Source of the DNA: Immersiella caudata
Lineage: Eukaryota; Ascomycota; Sordariomycetes; Sordariales; Lasiosphaeriaceae
Assembly: GCA_030512335.1 (NCBI GenBank)
Contig: JAULSU010000002.1
Location: forward strand, 4,774,001-4,838,000
Reading direction: 5' to 3'
DNA: 64,000 nucleotides
Below the pieces are notes generated by a model. It was given only the letters and a program-made list of their open reading frames with translations, had not been told where the DNA came from and did not search any database. Of the stretch, positions 10,471 to 22,400 are shown one piece after another (position 1 is the first letter of the stretch; each line of letters starts with the position of its first letter). The translations under genes and the position numbers were made by a program.

Positions 10471-12260
10471 TTTTATAATGCTAGATAAATATTATAATGT
10501 CTGTAAGATTAACCTATAGCTGTAGCAGAAAGGAAAGGCGTAGGATAGAGTTAGCACGAGTGGTGGCAGTGGAATAGAGGAGACACTGTTTCGCACGACG
10601 TTTAAATTTAGCGCTGCGTAACGGCTTAGAGAGAGTGAGGAACTGGAGAGAAATAAGGCTAATAAGGAGCTCCGGGCATACTTGGACAATTTGCGCCTGT
10701 AGTGCTTTTTTTTTATGTTGGCATGAACCTTTGTGCATGGAAGCCAAGGATGCCGTTTGGGTCACTGGAAGGTGGAGAACAGCTCGAAACGCGGAGCAGC
10801 GATAGAAAAGATAGGATGGTAGAACTGCGGTAAATTGAACAGCATCTGATCGGCTAGGCCTTCTACACAAGTTAGGAAAGCGGACGCCTGATTTCACTTT
10901 TAGCTCCCATCTAACTTTCTTTGTCCACCTCTTTTCCAAACTTAAGTTTCTTTTCCAGACCTTAACTTATAAATTCTATTTTCATTGCCTATTTATTTCT
11001 ACTGCAGTCCCTTCGTTCCTCATTCTTTCTTTCTTCTACAATCACACCCACTAATTCCGACCGCTTCGATCTCTCCGATTTCTCAATCCCTCACCTCGCC
11101 TCACCTCACCTCGCCTCACCTTACCTCGCCTCGATTCTATCGCCAATCCTTCGCTATTCCCGACGCCCACAAGATACCCGATCGCGGCCTCAACGCGCTT
11201 CGGCTCAATTAACCCGGTGTCGTCCTCCCTGGGGGCTTATTCAGCTCAGGCGGTGTTGTCGCTCCTCCGTCTTGCGCGTCCATCTTCTTCCAGGCGGATA
11301 GCACGCCAGTGTAGAGGACCGAGGGTTTTTTCCTCGGCTTCCGGCAGCAGACTCTCAGTATAGGTTTCCGCTCAAAAAATACCCCCCATCTTAAACCTCG
11401 CTCGGCTTCACACTGAGCAAAGGTTAGCCTGACCCCGCCACTGCCCAGATACTTTAATGTTTATATCTAAGGGGGACCCGGATCGCTTGTAACGGCTGCC
11501 GCAAGCACGGCAGTAAGTTTTAATATTACGCGTTCGTTATGAGTGGGCTTGATAGTAACGAGCTGGGTTTATAAAGTCGACGTTATAAGATCTTCCAAAA
11601 TTCTCAAACGCTCTCAGACGCTCTCTTAGGCTTACGTGGGAGGTAGCGGCGGACGGTTACTGGTAAGTGGCGCGGCCCAGATTGCTACCCTCCCGCCCGC
11701 AGGCTGTAGTGTTACGACCCTTACTCAAACAGACTGAGTACTGGGCAGTAGGAAGGGGGAGAAGGGCAATCAGGAGGCTCGGGTACGTTTGAGGTCGCAG
11801 ACTGCAGGGGAGGGGGGAGAAACATAAGAGGGGCATAACAGAAGCAAGTCCTTACAGACGGGGATGATCATAATGTCAGGTCGTATGTCTCTATAATACG
11901 TAGTAGCACACGGAGTGACTGCGCAGTAGGACATAATTAAAGTTGGTTTAATTAACAAAGCGAATACTTACGTGAGGAACCAGAAGGATTCCTTATAACA
12001 GGTCAAACTAGCTAGCTATCTTATACTATTAGAGAATGGAAGTACTTCGTACCTTACTCTGTTAATCGGTGGTTACTAAGACAGAGTAATAGAGCTGCTA
12101 GTATTATCTTAGACATAATAAAAGGAAAGGGGGGAGGGGAAAGACATACTCGGTCCAGGCCATCTATATTCTCTCTCGCTCCGCTTACGTGGCTGGAGCA
12201 ACGAAGGGCTGTTCGTTTCCCTCCTCCTCTATTACACTGTCCAAGTAATCCTGGAGGAGC
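10471..12260. other. AT-rich, TpA-rich decayed DNA without genes
   Basis: Runs such as TTTTATAATGCTAG and TATTATAATG alternate with more GC-rich remnants. No ORF shows a domain. Fragments look like eroded coding sequence (for example an EELERNK..ANKELRAYLDN-like reading near 10630-10690, and a weak zinc-cluster-like RIACNGCRKHG near 11480-11515), but none can be assigned. A repeat relic mutated by RIP is the simplest explanation; only a composition scan and a search would show its origin. Confidence 0.5.
11090..11133 (+). repeat. Imperfect CTCACC/CTCGCC tandem repeat
   Basis: Pyrimidine-rich 5-6 base units alternate CTCAC and CTCGC for about 44 bases inside the gene-free stretch. Confidence 0.6.
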
Positions 12261-13749
12261 GTATTAACACTTTCCTGATCCACCCCAGAGAAGCGCAGCT
12301 GTTATTGTACCGTCATAGTGAGCCAGAGCTAAAGAACTCGATAGGGGGAGGAAGAGTGATAAGAAAGAGAAAGAGAGGAGGAGAGATTCTGGGGTTGGGG
12401 GAAGATGGGAAGACGGGGGCTCCGACGGCATGAGCGAGCCAGCACCGACAGGATCCTGGCGCCAAAAATGCATCTCCATCACGAATGCGTGGGAGGGGTT
12501 CCGAAGAAATTGATGATGGGTGTGAACGAAGTAGAATGGGTGACGCTTTCCGGCCTCCGTCGCCGTTGCCGTTTGTAGTTGTTACGGAGGCGGTGATGGT
12601 CCGGGAACGCGAACGGGATCTTGTTCGGCAAAACATCGGGCGAGCAATGAGCAGAGTCAGCTGAGTCATCAATTGCAGCCGTGCACCAGGGGAGCTTTTG
12701 CGTGTTGCGCCAAGAGCAGTGCATCCGGGCGGCCGGGTCGGTCTTGGAACTTTGAAGGGTATTTGAGAGCGATGTCGGCTGGCTGTGGCGCTGACGTGTT
12801 TTTCCAGGTACGTGCGGGCCAACCAGAAGCGCGGCCTCGGGAGCACTCTCGGGCATGGCATTTGAGAGGTAATCCTCACCCGCCACTAGCGGACGGGTGT
12901 CAGCCATCCGCTGCTGGATACCCCGCCTTCCAGGTTAGCAATCGTGATTTGCATTCTGACGACAAGCTGTAAGTATTCCTAATCGCTGATGTCGGGATTT
13001 GTTGGCATTTACAAGCCTCACCTATCTTAGACAAGCGACAATTTGACAGTCATGAGACCAGAAACACCAGAAGGCCCTCTCGAAAGCGATCCCGCTCGGT
13101 TCAAGTTTTGGCCCCCACGGTCCCGAGAATATGGATAGCCGAAGGACCCGACACCGCCCCCACTTTCGCAACGCTTGTGCGACCAGTGAGCAATCACCAT
13201 GGCAGGTACCAGCCCTCTTCTTAGGTGGCGTGGTTGCCCGTTTCTCGCCAATCTGAGCAACCGCAAATCGAGGCGCAGGCTCGGCGGGCTGAAAGGCAAG
13301 CTGCTGACTGCAGCAATGTGTGGAGATGGAGCTTGGTGGAACAACAACACTGGTCGGTTCGAAATAGGTGTGGTGAGCCTCTCGTTGACCTTTTCGGATG
13401 CGAGGCCGAGCCGGTCCGGAACAGCCACTGCACAGCTGCAGCGAAAGGCTTCGACCAAAACAGGAAATCTGCTGTTGACGTTGGACGGATATAAGTCGCC
13501 GTCATTCCATCCCAAGTTTCCATCCCAATTTTCATCCTCATTCACACAGCTTCCTCCTTTTTCGAAACGTCAACTTTTCTCTTTTTCTTTTCCTTTTTCC
13601 CTTTTTCTTTTTCTTTTCCTGTTTCCCTTTTTTCTTTTCTCTATCTCTTTCCTATTGACAGTCCTTAAAGTGTCGGCCTTGATACCACCAGCACTCGCTC
13701 GCTCTCAGTTCTTCTCTTCCTTTCTAGAGTAATCCACACTACATTCATC
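12261..13749. other. gene-free stretch and promoter of the cupredoxin gene
   Basis: Overlapping ORFs exist on both strands (up to 188 codons on the minus strand, 177 on the plus) but they are rich in Arg/Pro/Ser, lack motifs and mostly overlap one another. I see no gene I can support. Confidence 0.35.
13556..13640 (+). promoter_or_regulatory. Pyrimidine-rich core promoter tract
   Basis: About 85 bases of nearly pure C/T on the plus strand lie 110-190 bases before the ATG at 13750. Such CT tracts mark transcription start regions of highly expressed mould genes. Confidence 0.5.
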
Positions 13750-15129
13750 ATGGGGTTTCTGTCATCGACAGTTGCTCCGCTCTTTTTGCTTGTCTCCCTC
13801 GCCTCGGCGACACACCATGTCGTCACCGTTGGCAAGGGTGGACAGCTCAAATTCGACCCGGAGACACTAGTAGCAGTGCCTGGAGACACCATCACCTACA
13901 ACTACTTTGCAAGAGTTTGTTTTCCCCTTTTTCTCGTCCTTTTTCCTCGGTCGCCTAATATCTTCTAGAACCACTCGGTCACCCAGTCCAGCTTCGACAA
14001 GCCATGCCAGCCTCTCGTCGGCGGCGGCTTCTTCTCCGGTTTCGTCCCCACGGAATCGCCCGACATCGCCTCCCGCACCACCTTCACCATCACCGTCAAC
14101 GACACCAGGCCCATCTGGGTCTACTGCTCCCAAACCAACGGCAACCACTGCCAAAGCGGCATGCTCCACGCCGTCAACGCGCCCACGCAGGGCAACACTT
14201 TCTCCGCCTTCAAAGACCTCGCCGCCAAAGCCCCGACCTCCACATCCCCCCCTGACGGCCTCCCCGTCGGCGGTCTCCGCAAAACCACCGTCGACGTCGG
14301 CCTCGACGGAAACCTCACCTACTCCCCCAACAGCATCAACGAACCCCCGCGCACCGTCGTCGAGTTCTCGTACAACCCGCGCAACCACACCGTCACCCAA
14401 TCCTCCTTCGACAAGCCGTGCTTCCCACTGCCCAACAACTCTGGCTTCTCGTCTGGCTTCATCGCAACCACCCAGTCCGTTCCCGGCCTCGCCACCTTTG
14501 AGCTCGTCATCAACGATACCAAGCCCATCTGGTTCTACTGCGGCCAGGTGAACGGGAACCACTGCCAGGCGGGTATGGTCGGTGCGATTAATGCGCCGGC
14601 CGCGGGTAACACGCTGGATGCTTTTATTGCCAAGGCGAAGGTGGCGCCGCCACCGAGTGTGATTCCTCCGGTTGCGCCGCTGGGTGGGAGGGTATTTGTC
14701 GAGGGGGTGGAGATTGTCAAGTTCAATTTAAACGGGGGGAATGCGATCGATGTTGATAAGATTTTGGGAGTTGTGCCACCCACGGCGACGGCTACGAGGA
14801 CTGCTACTGGCACTGCGACTGGCACTGTCATCGGTACCGCCACCGGCACCGCGAATGGGACTGGCACTGGCACTAGCACTGACACTGGCACTGCTACTCT
14901 CACCACCGTCGTGCCGCCCGTCTACTACACCACCAAGGCCGCATCCTCTGTGTATTACAACACCTGGGACACCAGCAAGCCAGTGACCACGGTCACAGTT
15001 ACCAGGTCCTACGGATATGGCGGCAAGGGGCAGTGGAAGCCCAAGGCGACCCAGTCTGTCGGAGAGGACTGTGAGGAAGAGTCCGAGAAGGGCTCCTGGG
15101 GGTACAAGGGGTACGGGACTGCGTACTAA
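13750..15129 (+). CDS. Secreted protein with two cupredoxin domains
   Basis: Exons 13750-13914 and 13969-15129 encode 441 residues. A signal peptide (MGFLSSTVAPLFLLVSLASA) is followed by two cupredoxin-like units, at about residues 22-150 and 185-310. Each has the same type-1 copper ligand pattern: NHSVTQSSF/NHTVTQSSF (His), then CSQTNGNHCQSGM or CGQVNGNHCQAGM, giving Cys, His and Met. A Thr-rich linker of TATGTATGT-like repeats follows, then a Tyr/Gly/Lys-rich tail. No GPI attachment hydrophobic tail is visible. Related fungal proteins are extracellular serine-rich cupredoxins of the cell surface. The donor GTTTGT is non-standard, but splicing there restores the NYFARNHSV motif and removes an in-frame stop. 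Both copper sites look complete, so binding is expected. Confidence 0.87.
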
Positions 15130-15472
15130 GTCCCTGCCAGAATTCACGGCGGCGAGTGGTGACGGTGTTTGGTAATCTTTGATGGTGTGTGGCTTCTTGG
15201 CTTTGACTTAATTACTTGCATGGCTCGGTCGGTTTGGTTTAGACACACTCCTTTTGGGTAATATTTTAGCAATAAAAATTGGGATTCATCCGCAGCTACT
15301 TGGGTTTTTCGTATCGAGATTGAGATAGTTGGTCAGGCCTTCCATTGATTCAAGGCAAAGGCGAGAGGGAAAATCAGAACGCGGCGGCCGTGCAGCCAGA
15401 GCTTCGTGTGCCGCCCCGCCGGGATCAGGTGGTCCCCAGCACAACATGAGAGTCGCCCGCATCTTTTTTTCA
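15130..15472. other. 3' intergenic between convergent genes
   Basis: Short AT-rich spacer between the stops of the cupredoxin and SNF2 genes. An AATAAAAA motif near 15271 could serve the plus gene's poly(A) site. Confidence 0.4.
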
Positions 15473-18400
15473 CTACATCTGAGCACCAAAGTCCAAAACA
15501 AACTTCAAATCCTGTTGGAGGTGATGTCATTAGCTATCCGCATGACAGCTCGTTGACAAGACGTTCTTGAAATCATACCTGGAGTCGCGCATTTACTTCT
15601 TCGGCTGCTTTGTGGCTATCGAGCGACAGCTCTGCGAGCCCGCGCTTTCGATCTTGTCGCTCCATGATTTTCTGTGTGCCGATGTAGGTTAGCTGCAACA
15701 ACCTCTGAAAAATCTCGACAGGGGAGGGGGGGTTGTACTCATACCTGCTCGATTGAGTTCCGGGTTATATACCGTACAACAGTCACTGTCTCGGTCTGGC
15801 CCATGCGGTCCGCTCTGGCGACTGCCTGGTCCTCGATGGCTGGGTTCCAGGGTGGTTCGACAATGTGGACGCGAGTAGCTGCTGTCAGCGTGAGGCTGGG
15901 TACAGAGCCGTTAGCATCTATATGGTCTCTATAGACAAAAGTGGCGCCCAAAAAAAAAAAAAAGGCTTACCCGACGGCACCAACTTCCAACGACATCAGC
16001 AAGACTCTCACGTCGGGTGCTTCTTGAAATTGGCCGAGGCGTTTGTGCCGCTCAACACCATTCACCCTTCCGTCGATCTGAACATGACCCATGTTCTTGT
16101 TGCTGAGCCTTGCTGCCAAACAGTCCAAGGTTCGCCGCCAAGAGGTGAAGACAATGCTGCAAAGGGTCAGCACCCTAATAGCATGCAAGCGGAGTTGGGA
16201 CGCACCCACCTTTTAGCGCCGAATCGATGTTGCTCTAGGTTTTCCATGACGGCGTCGAGCTTGGAAGAGTTGCTGAAATCTGGGGTATTATCTCCCTGAG
16301 AGCTCGAGAAGGACGCAAAAGGGGAAAGCCTAGCCGGAAGGGGGGACACAGGCTGTGGAGAAAGGGCCGAGTCTGGCGATGCTGGAACGAGAAGAGGTCC
16401 TGACGACGTCTTTTCCAGGGGCCGGGAACATTCGGGACAAACGCTCTCAGTCATGAGAAGCAGCTCGGCGTCTTCGTCATTCTCAGCACAGACGCTGCAG
16501 CCTTGGGCAGAGCCATCTCCCCGCGCGACGCCATTGCTGCAAAGTTGGCGGATTTTCACAATCGTCCCGAACAGAACAGAGTACTTTCTGAGAGAGGGTT
16601 TCTGGCCGGCCGTCGTATCGTATTGGTCCTGGCAGAGCTTTAGAATCCGTCCTTGCTCCGCTTGCTCTTCCTCGTTGAGCGTGACAAAGACCCTCTCGTT
16701 TTCCTTGGGCATGAGGCCAAGATGGCTCGAATTTCGACGGAGATATATTGCCCCAAGCAGTACCCGAAGGGCTTTGAGACCGCCCTCAGGTTCAGACAGC
16801 AAGGGCTTCACGACATGTTTGTCAAAGTGCTTGGCTTTCGTGAACGGTTCGAACTGAAGGAACTTCAAAATCGACAAGAGATCATGCATCGAGTTTTGGA
16901 TTGGCGTCCCACTCAGACACCATCTTCGTTCGGCTTTTATATCGGCGGCAGCCTTGAACTGTTGAGCTGATGGGTTCCGAATCCAGTGTGCTGTTAAAAA
17001 CATGGGTCAGGTTAGCAATGGCATTGTTTGCTAGTAGGCACCTGAGGTTGTGGCAAGCTCACCCTCATCAAGAACAACCCTGAACCAAGTCACCCCCTGC
17101 AATATTTTACTTCGCTTCCAATCCGCTGTTAAAGTGCCGTAAGTGGTAAGCACGACATCGTGCTCCAGGAACGTTGTCGCTGATCTGACTCTGCTGTCCC
17201 CGTGAAAGAGTATGGTCGACAAGCAGCGTGGTTTGAAGTGTCTGCAGCAAACCTGGTTAAACGCAAGCTTCCCACATTACCGCTTGAAGCAGGAGAATAA
17301 GAGTACGGATTGGTACTCACTTTTCAATCTCATGAGCCCAAACATCAATGACCTCTATGATGGTTGTTAGAATAACCAAGAAATTCGTTCAGGGGAGACA
17401 ATTTCTCTCATACGTCGCGATGTACCGACAATTAAAGTTGCCTTGACATTCTGGCAACCCCCCGGGGGGTTCAGTCTAGATTGAAAAGCCGCAGCAGTGT
17501 CTCGTGAAGCCACAACTGAGCTCAGCATCGTCAATGTTTTCCCCAAGCCCATGAAGTCGGCCAGTATACCACCGGCGCGAAGAAAGTGCACGTCCGAGAA
17601 TATTCTTGGGTAGGCTCTGTCAGCTTCAGAAGAAAAAAAAACAATCACATTGGGTGGAGGGGACTTACTCCTTGCCGATGTGAGCTTTCATATCCGAAAA
17701 AATATTCTGTAGGCAAAATGGATCCTCGCGGCTGAGGATAAATTCCACGCCCTCAACTTGGTGACTGCTTTGTGTTTAGCACGACTGGGCCCAACAGGGG
17801 GTCGCGAGTGCCGAGGGTTAGAACTCACTGTTTCAGCTGGGTGAGAAGATTCTCAAAAACGACATCAGCCTTGAGCAAAGCCCCGCGAGACTCCAAGTGG
17901 GAGGGCCTACCCAAGGACCCAAGGGCAGACGCTACCAGCTTTGATATTCTTTTTGCGTCTGTTTCAACCGTCGAAGGGCCGACCAAGTGACGCAAGTCCA
18001 ACGGATCGTCTTTGGCGTAGAACCACTGCGGGTTGATATATCGTATACCAGCCGCAAGATAAAATGGATGTTGCAGATCAGCTTGTTTCAGTGTTCGTCC
18101 AATCTCATCAGCGAGCTCCCGCGCTCCCAGAATATTGACAGATGTATCGACGATTATCTTTTTTGTTTTGGACATTTTCAAAGCTTCCAGATCGTCCGAA
18201 GAGATGACGGCTTTGAAGGAGAGCGAGGTAGCCAGGTCTCGCAAGGACTCTAAATGACCAGTTGTGATGGTATCCAAGACCCCAACGTCGCGGCGAGGGT
18301 ACTTTTCAGGAGGTTTGTGCGTGACCCGATACTCAGGCTCCGGGCCGTCCTTGAAGATGAGGTCGAAGCAGATGAAGCCCTCCCACGGTAACAGCTGAAT

Positions 18401-18703
18401 TCTCCTCACTTCTTGGCATAACAGCTGGGCCCGTGCGGGGAAGAGCTTCTTTCATGTCAGCGCTTGATGATACTATTGGCTGCTCATATGGAGACTAACC
18501 GCTCCAAAACATGTATCTTTTGTCGGTTCGACAGGCTGAAGCGCATATTCCGACATCTGTGGGCTATACTTGGGTGAAAGTTGTTGAGATGAGTGAGCGA
18601 AGTGGGCCCGCTTCGGGGATAAGCCGTAGCCGTCATCGTTTCGCGGCCGTTTCTTGGGTGATAAATTGAAAATATTGCCCGTTTGGGACCGCCTGCTGCC
18701 CAT
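15473..18703 (-). CDS. SNF2-family DNA-dependent ATPase (Rad5/SMARCA3-like)
   Basis: I assembled eleven exons: 18703-18500, 18448-17829, 17764-17669, 17616-17414, 17354-17321 (34 nt), 17241-17063, 16990-16210, 16156-15971, 15895-15745, 15671-15579 and 15511-15473. They total 2586 nt, or 861 residues, with every phase consistent. Motifs run in order: Q-like HQVEGVEFIL, Walker A GGILADFMGLGKT, TTYGTL, DEAH-box VVLDEAHWIRN (completed across a junction), RWCLSGTPIQN, VFTSWRRTLD, VQIDGRVNG and ARADRMGQTETV. Between the two ATPase lobes sits a Cys pair cluster (CSVCAEN..VCPECSRP) at the place of the Rad5-class RING, but it has too few ligands for a full RING. The N-terminus carries SPKKRPRN and SPKRAHF, a likely nuclear signal. 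It probably remodels chromatin or acts in post-replication repair. The start is head-to-head with the NACHT gene. Confidence 0.88.
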
Positions 18704-19483
18704 TGTGTCGCACAAGTCACTTGGGGCGAGCAAGCACCCGGTGAGATGTTGTTGCCAGGGGAAATGGACAATGGAGCGTGCTGAGTCTCAATGTGCACAC
18801 GGTGATTAGGGGTTGGGGAACGAGGAGGATATGGGGCGGGGGACTTGCTGGGAAGGGAGGTGAGGGAAGTTGACATAATTGGACTTTGAGGAGGGTGAGA
18901 TGCAGGAGCCAAGCCCCTGCAGCCCTGGCTCCAATGTTGGGCGCCTGCATCTTGGTGCGCTACTCCAACGAGTAACTTCAGGTGATGGTGGAGGCTGTGC
19001 AGGTGCTCTGCTGCAACAATGCGGTTGGTTTGTGCGCCTTGATAAGTGCCTGCTCTGACGTTTCCATCCAGCTAATCATCGGTAAGAATGTGGGGGGAAG
19101 CGTGCAAGTGCGACTGCCCTCTACCCCGCTCAGGCGAGCCGGAAATGCGCTCGAGGGTGGCGGCTTGACCCCGCTTCTTCCTACTTTCGCCTTCTTTCCA
19201 TTCTTCCTTGCAGCTACCGCCAATAATTTGTCGCAAGGCTTTCGCCCGCGCGAAAAGAAAACACACCCCCGCCAATTGATTGCCCGTGAGGGCATGTACG
19301 GACTGACAGGGACTTCCCAAGTCATGCACCCCCAAAAGACGACCCAAACTTCGCTCACATCTAGGCCCATTTCACTTCTCTCTTAAACACATACAGCATT
19401 CGCAACCTACAACTGTACGCCTCACTTTGACCCCCTGGTGGCCAGAAACGGAAGCAAATGCGCCTAATTTGAAGAGAAAAAAA
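18704..19483. promoter_or_regulatory. Divergent promoter between SNF2 and NACHT genes
   Basis: About 780 bases separate the two start codons. No coding signal. I see no convincing TATA box; the region is C/T- and G-rich in patches. Confidence 0.45.
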
Positions 19484-22400
19484 ATGACTTCCCAACCCCT
19501 GAAAAGCCCTTTTGGGGTCCCTTCTACGCCTCCCGTTTCTCCTCAGCCGACTTCCAGCACCTTTGCGAGGGCGGTTGAGAAGTTCTCCAAAAGCCTCACG
19601 GAGGACCAAAAGAAGGAGTTTAAGACGAGCAGCCTAAAGGACGTCGAAGCTGCGATTAGGAAGATACAGGAAAGGTACGGGCCAGAAAAGAAGCTCAGAG
19701 GCATGAGACGTGTGGCGAAGTTTCTGGAGGCGATGTCGCAACTTGAGCATGTCATCAAGGTGTTTCTGAATGTGAGCGAGGTCGTCGCATTCATTTGGGT
19801 AAGTTTTTGCCTTTTGTGGACCCCCTGCTCCACCGTTCATCCTGCCATATTCCTGCTTGATCCCGTCTCTGATGTGATAGCTTTTAGGGTCCGATCAAGC
19901 TAGGTCTTCTTATCGCCGGCACAAAGCTCGAGTCCTTGGAACGATTGCTTGACATCTACGTTGAGATAGGCGAGCTTATTCCCAGCCTGAAGGTCTACGA
20001 CAGCGTGTTCAGATCATCCCCGGCCGTGCTCGAGGTCCTTGAGCTATACTTTCAAGACATGCTTCAGTTTCATGCCAATGCCTTGGACGTCTTTACACGC
20101 CCAGGTGGGTATCTATAACCTAACTCGCTTTTTGACATCCCATTGCGCTGACTCAACCCTTTTTCCCGTGTCATAGCTTGGAAGGACGTGTTTCATTCCA
20201 CCTGGAAGACGTTTGAATCTCATTTCGCGCCCATCAGGGAGAGCCTCCGGCGGCACCGAACCCTGCTTCTTGACCTGAGAGTGACGGCTGGTGTCATCGA
20301 GACCCAGAACACTCGAAAAGAGATCTCAAAGTCTGTGGAGGATCTGAAAGCACAGATTCATATAGAGAACATGGCATTCCAACAGCAACTGAAACAGAAG
20401 CTGGGCGACATAAAACTGTCGATTGAGATGAAACTCGACGTACCAACATACACGGCAGATCATCAAGAGGCGAAGCGGAATCGGCTTCCGAGTACCGGTG
20501 ATGGTATACTCAAAGATGATCGCTTTGTTGAGTGGTGTAAAGGTCTTGACCAAGCGACGCACTTGCTATACGTTCATGGGAAACCTGGCGCAGGTCAGCA
20601 AAATCTACGACCTAAAAGTGTGTGTGTGAGAAAGCTGACCTAGGTCCAAAAGGGAAAACAATCGTTGCTTCGCGAATCATTGATCATCTTCAAGAGTCAT
20701 TTCCCGCTTGCCGAGTTCTCTTCTTCTACTTTCGACACCACGACGAGTCAAAAACCACCATGACGGGAATGCTTCGAGCACTCTTGGCACAATTGCTCTG
20801 CCAAGATGACAGTCTCTCGGAGCTCTTTCACAAGAGCTTCTCCTCAATGACCCAACCGCATATTCGCTCGCTAGAAAAACTTCAATACTTGCTGACAGCA
20901 ACGCTGAAGAGCCAGAGAATGTGCTTTATCGTGCTCGACGGCCTAGACGAGTGCGTCCAGGATACCTCAAAGTCAAGAGAGACTCCGGGCGCCATCGTTG
21001 AGTGGTTTGAAGACTGTTTGATTCCAGCGTGCCACACCGAGGGTGCCAATGTTCGACTGCTGCTCTCGGGTCAACGAGATGGAGTGCTGGATCAAATGCT
21101 AAAGGACGCTCCAGCAATTGGCTTGGACGACTTGGAGTCACACAAGAATGATATTCATCTCTTCATCAAGGAGAGGGCAAGCAAGATCCGCGAGCGCTTC
21201 TCCATGACCAGGGAAGGCGAGTTGTCAATTTTGAAGAAGGTGTCGAAATCCGCTGACGGTAAGCGTTGCTGATTCCTTGTCAAGCTCTCTCATCTGTCCC
21301 AGGGTTGTTTTTGGTTTTTTTTTTAATTGACACCGCCAAATAGGCATGTTTCTGTACGCAAAGGTAGTACTGGGAAACCTTATGGACCAAGATTGCGAGC
21401 GGGATGTTGAAGAGGAGCTCCAAGACGAGAGCTTCCCCCACGGGCTAGAAGAGGCGTAAGTCCTATACACACCACCTTTAATTCATGTTCTTCCGTGTGG
21501 GGGTCTCAAGAGGGTCTCATCTAACGCAAATGCGAAACAAGATACCAGCGAGTCCTTCTCCGTGTTGTTGGTCGCGGACCGCGCGTAAAACGACGAGAAG
21601 CTGTGTTGCGCATTTTGGGCTGGATACTTTGCAGCGCTCGGCCCCTTTACTGGAGAGAGATCCAGACTTTATTCTGCCTCGGTCTTGAAACTAGCACATG
21701 CGATGCGAGGAACCTCCGGGTGGAGACTTGCAAAGCTATCTGCGGCTCTTTCGTTGAGGTTATATGCGACTTCCGGCCAGAAGATGCATCCGAGTCCACA
21801 GTGAGACTCGTGCACGAGACTGCAGGAAGGTGAGACACATTAAAGAATTCCCTCAACCTGGTCATATCGCACCGGAAAAGTCACTGACCATATCATTTCA
21901 TCAACCACCTAGTTTCCTGCTCCGCCACGAGAAAGTCAACCTTGTTCGGGAACACGAAAAAATGGTCGTCCTCTGCTGCCGCTACCTATCATCGCCCCCT
22001 TTCAGTACGGACCAACATGCTGGTGAGGTAGTGGACGCAGCAAAAACCGGATACTACGGCTTTCAGGATTACGCCACCGCGTTCTGGCAGCATCACATTC
22101 GGTTCGTTCTTGGAGAATTGCCGGCAACAAGCAGTACACCATGGCAGCAGACAACAGGACCTGCCCTTGATTATGCAACCGAATTCCTAACCAGGTTTAG
22201 GCTCTTATCCAGGGATGAGCCGCTCTCCTTCTCTAGCGAAGCCATCAGTGGCACCCCTGATACCACAATCCTGGATGAGCAGACGATCTTTGTCAGAACC
22301 GTCATCGAAAGCATCAACCCTTCCAGCTTCGACACAAAGCAGCAGGAGGTGTTTGCTCGTTTACAGGGTAACCGGAGATTCAAGTGCCCCAAACGGAGCT

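Noticed and set aside
11475..11520. Zinc-cluster-like RIACNGCRKHG reading
   Set aside because: Only about eleven residues in AT-rich decayed DNA, with a stop two codons later; too little to call a transcription factor relic.
13867..14562. 231-codon minus ORF over the cupredoxin gene
   Set aside because: Low-complexity Gly/Val/Asp shadow of the coding strand.
20641..20655. TAG acceptor at 20643 for the third intron of the NACHT gene
   Set aside because: It is in frame but would put Pro-Lys inside Walker A; the acceptor at 20652 gives the perfect GKPGAGKT. The alternative cannot be fully excluded without transcripts.
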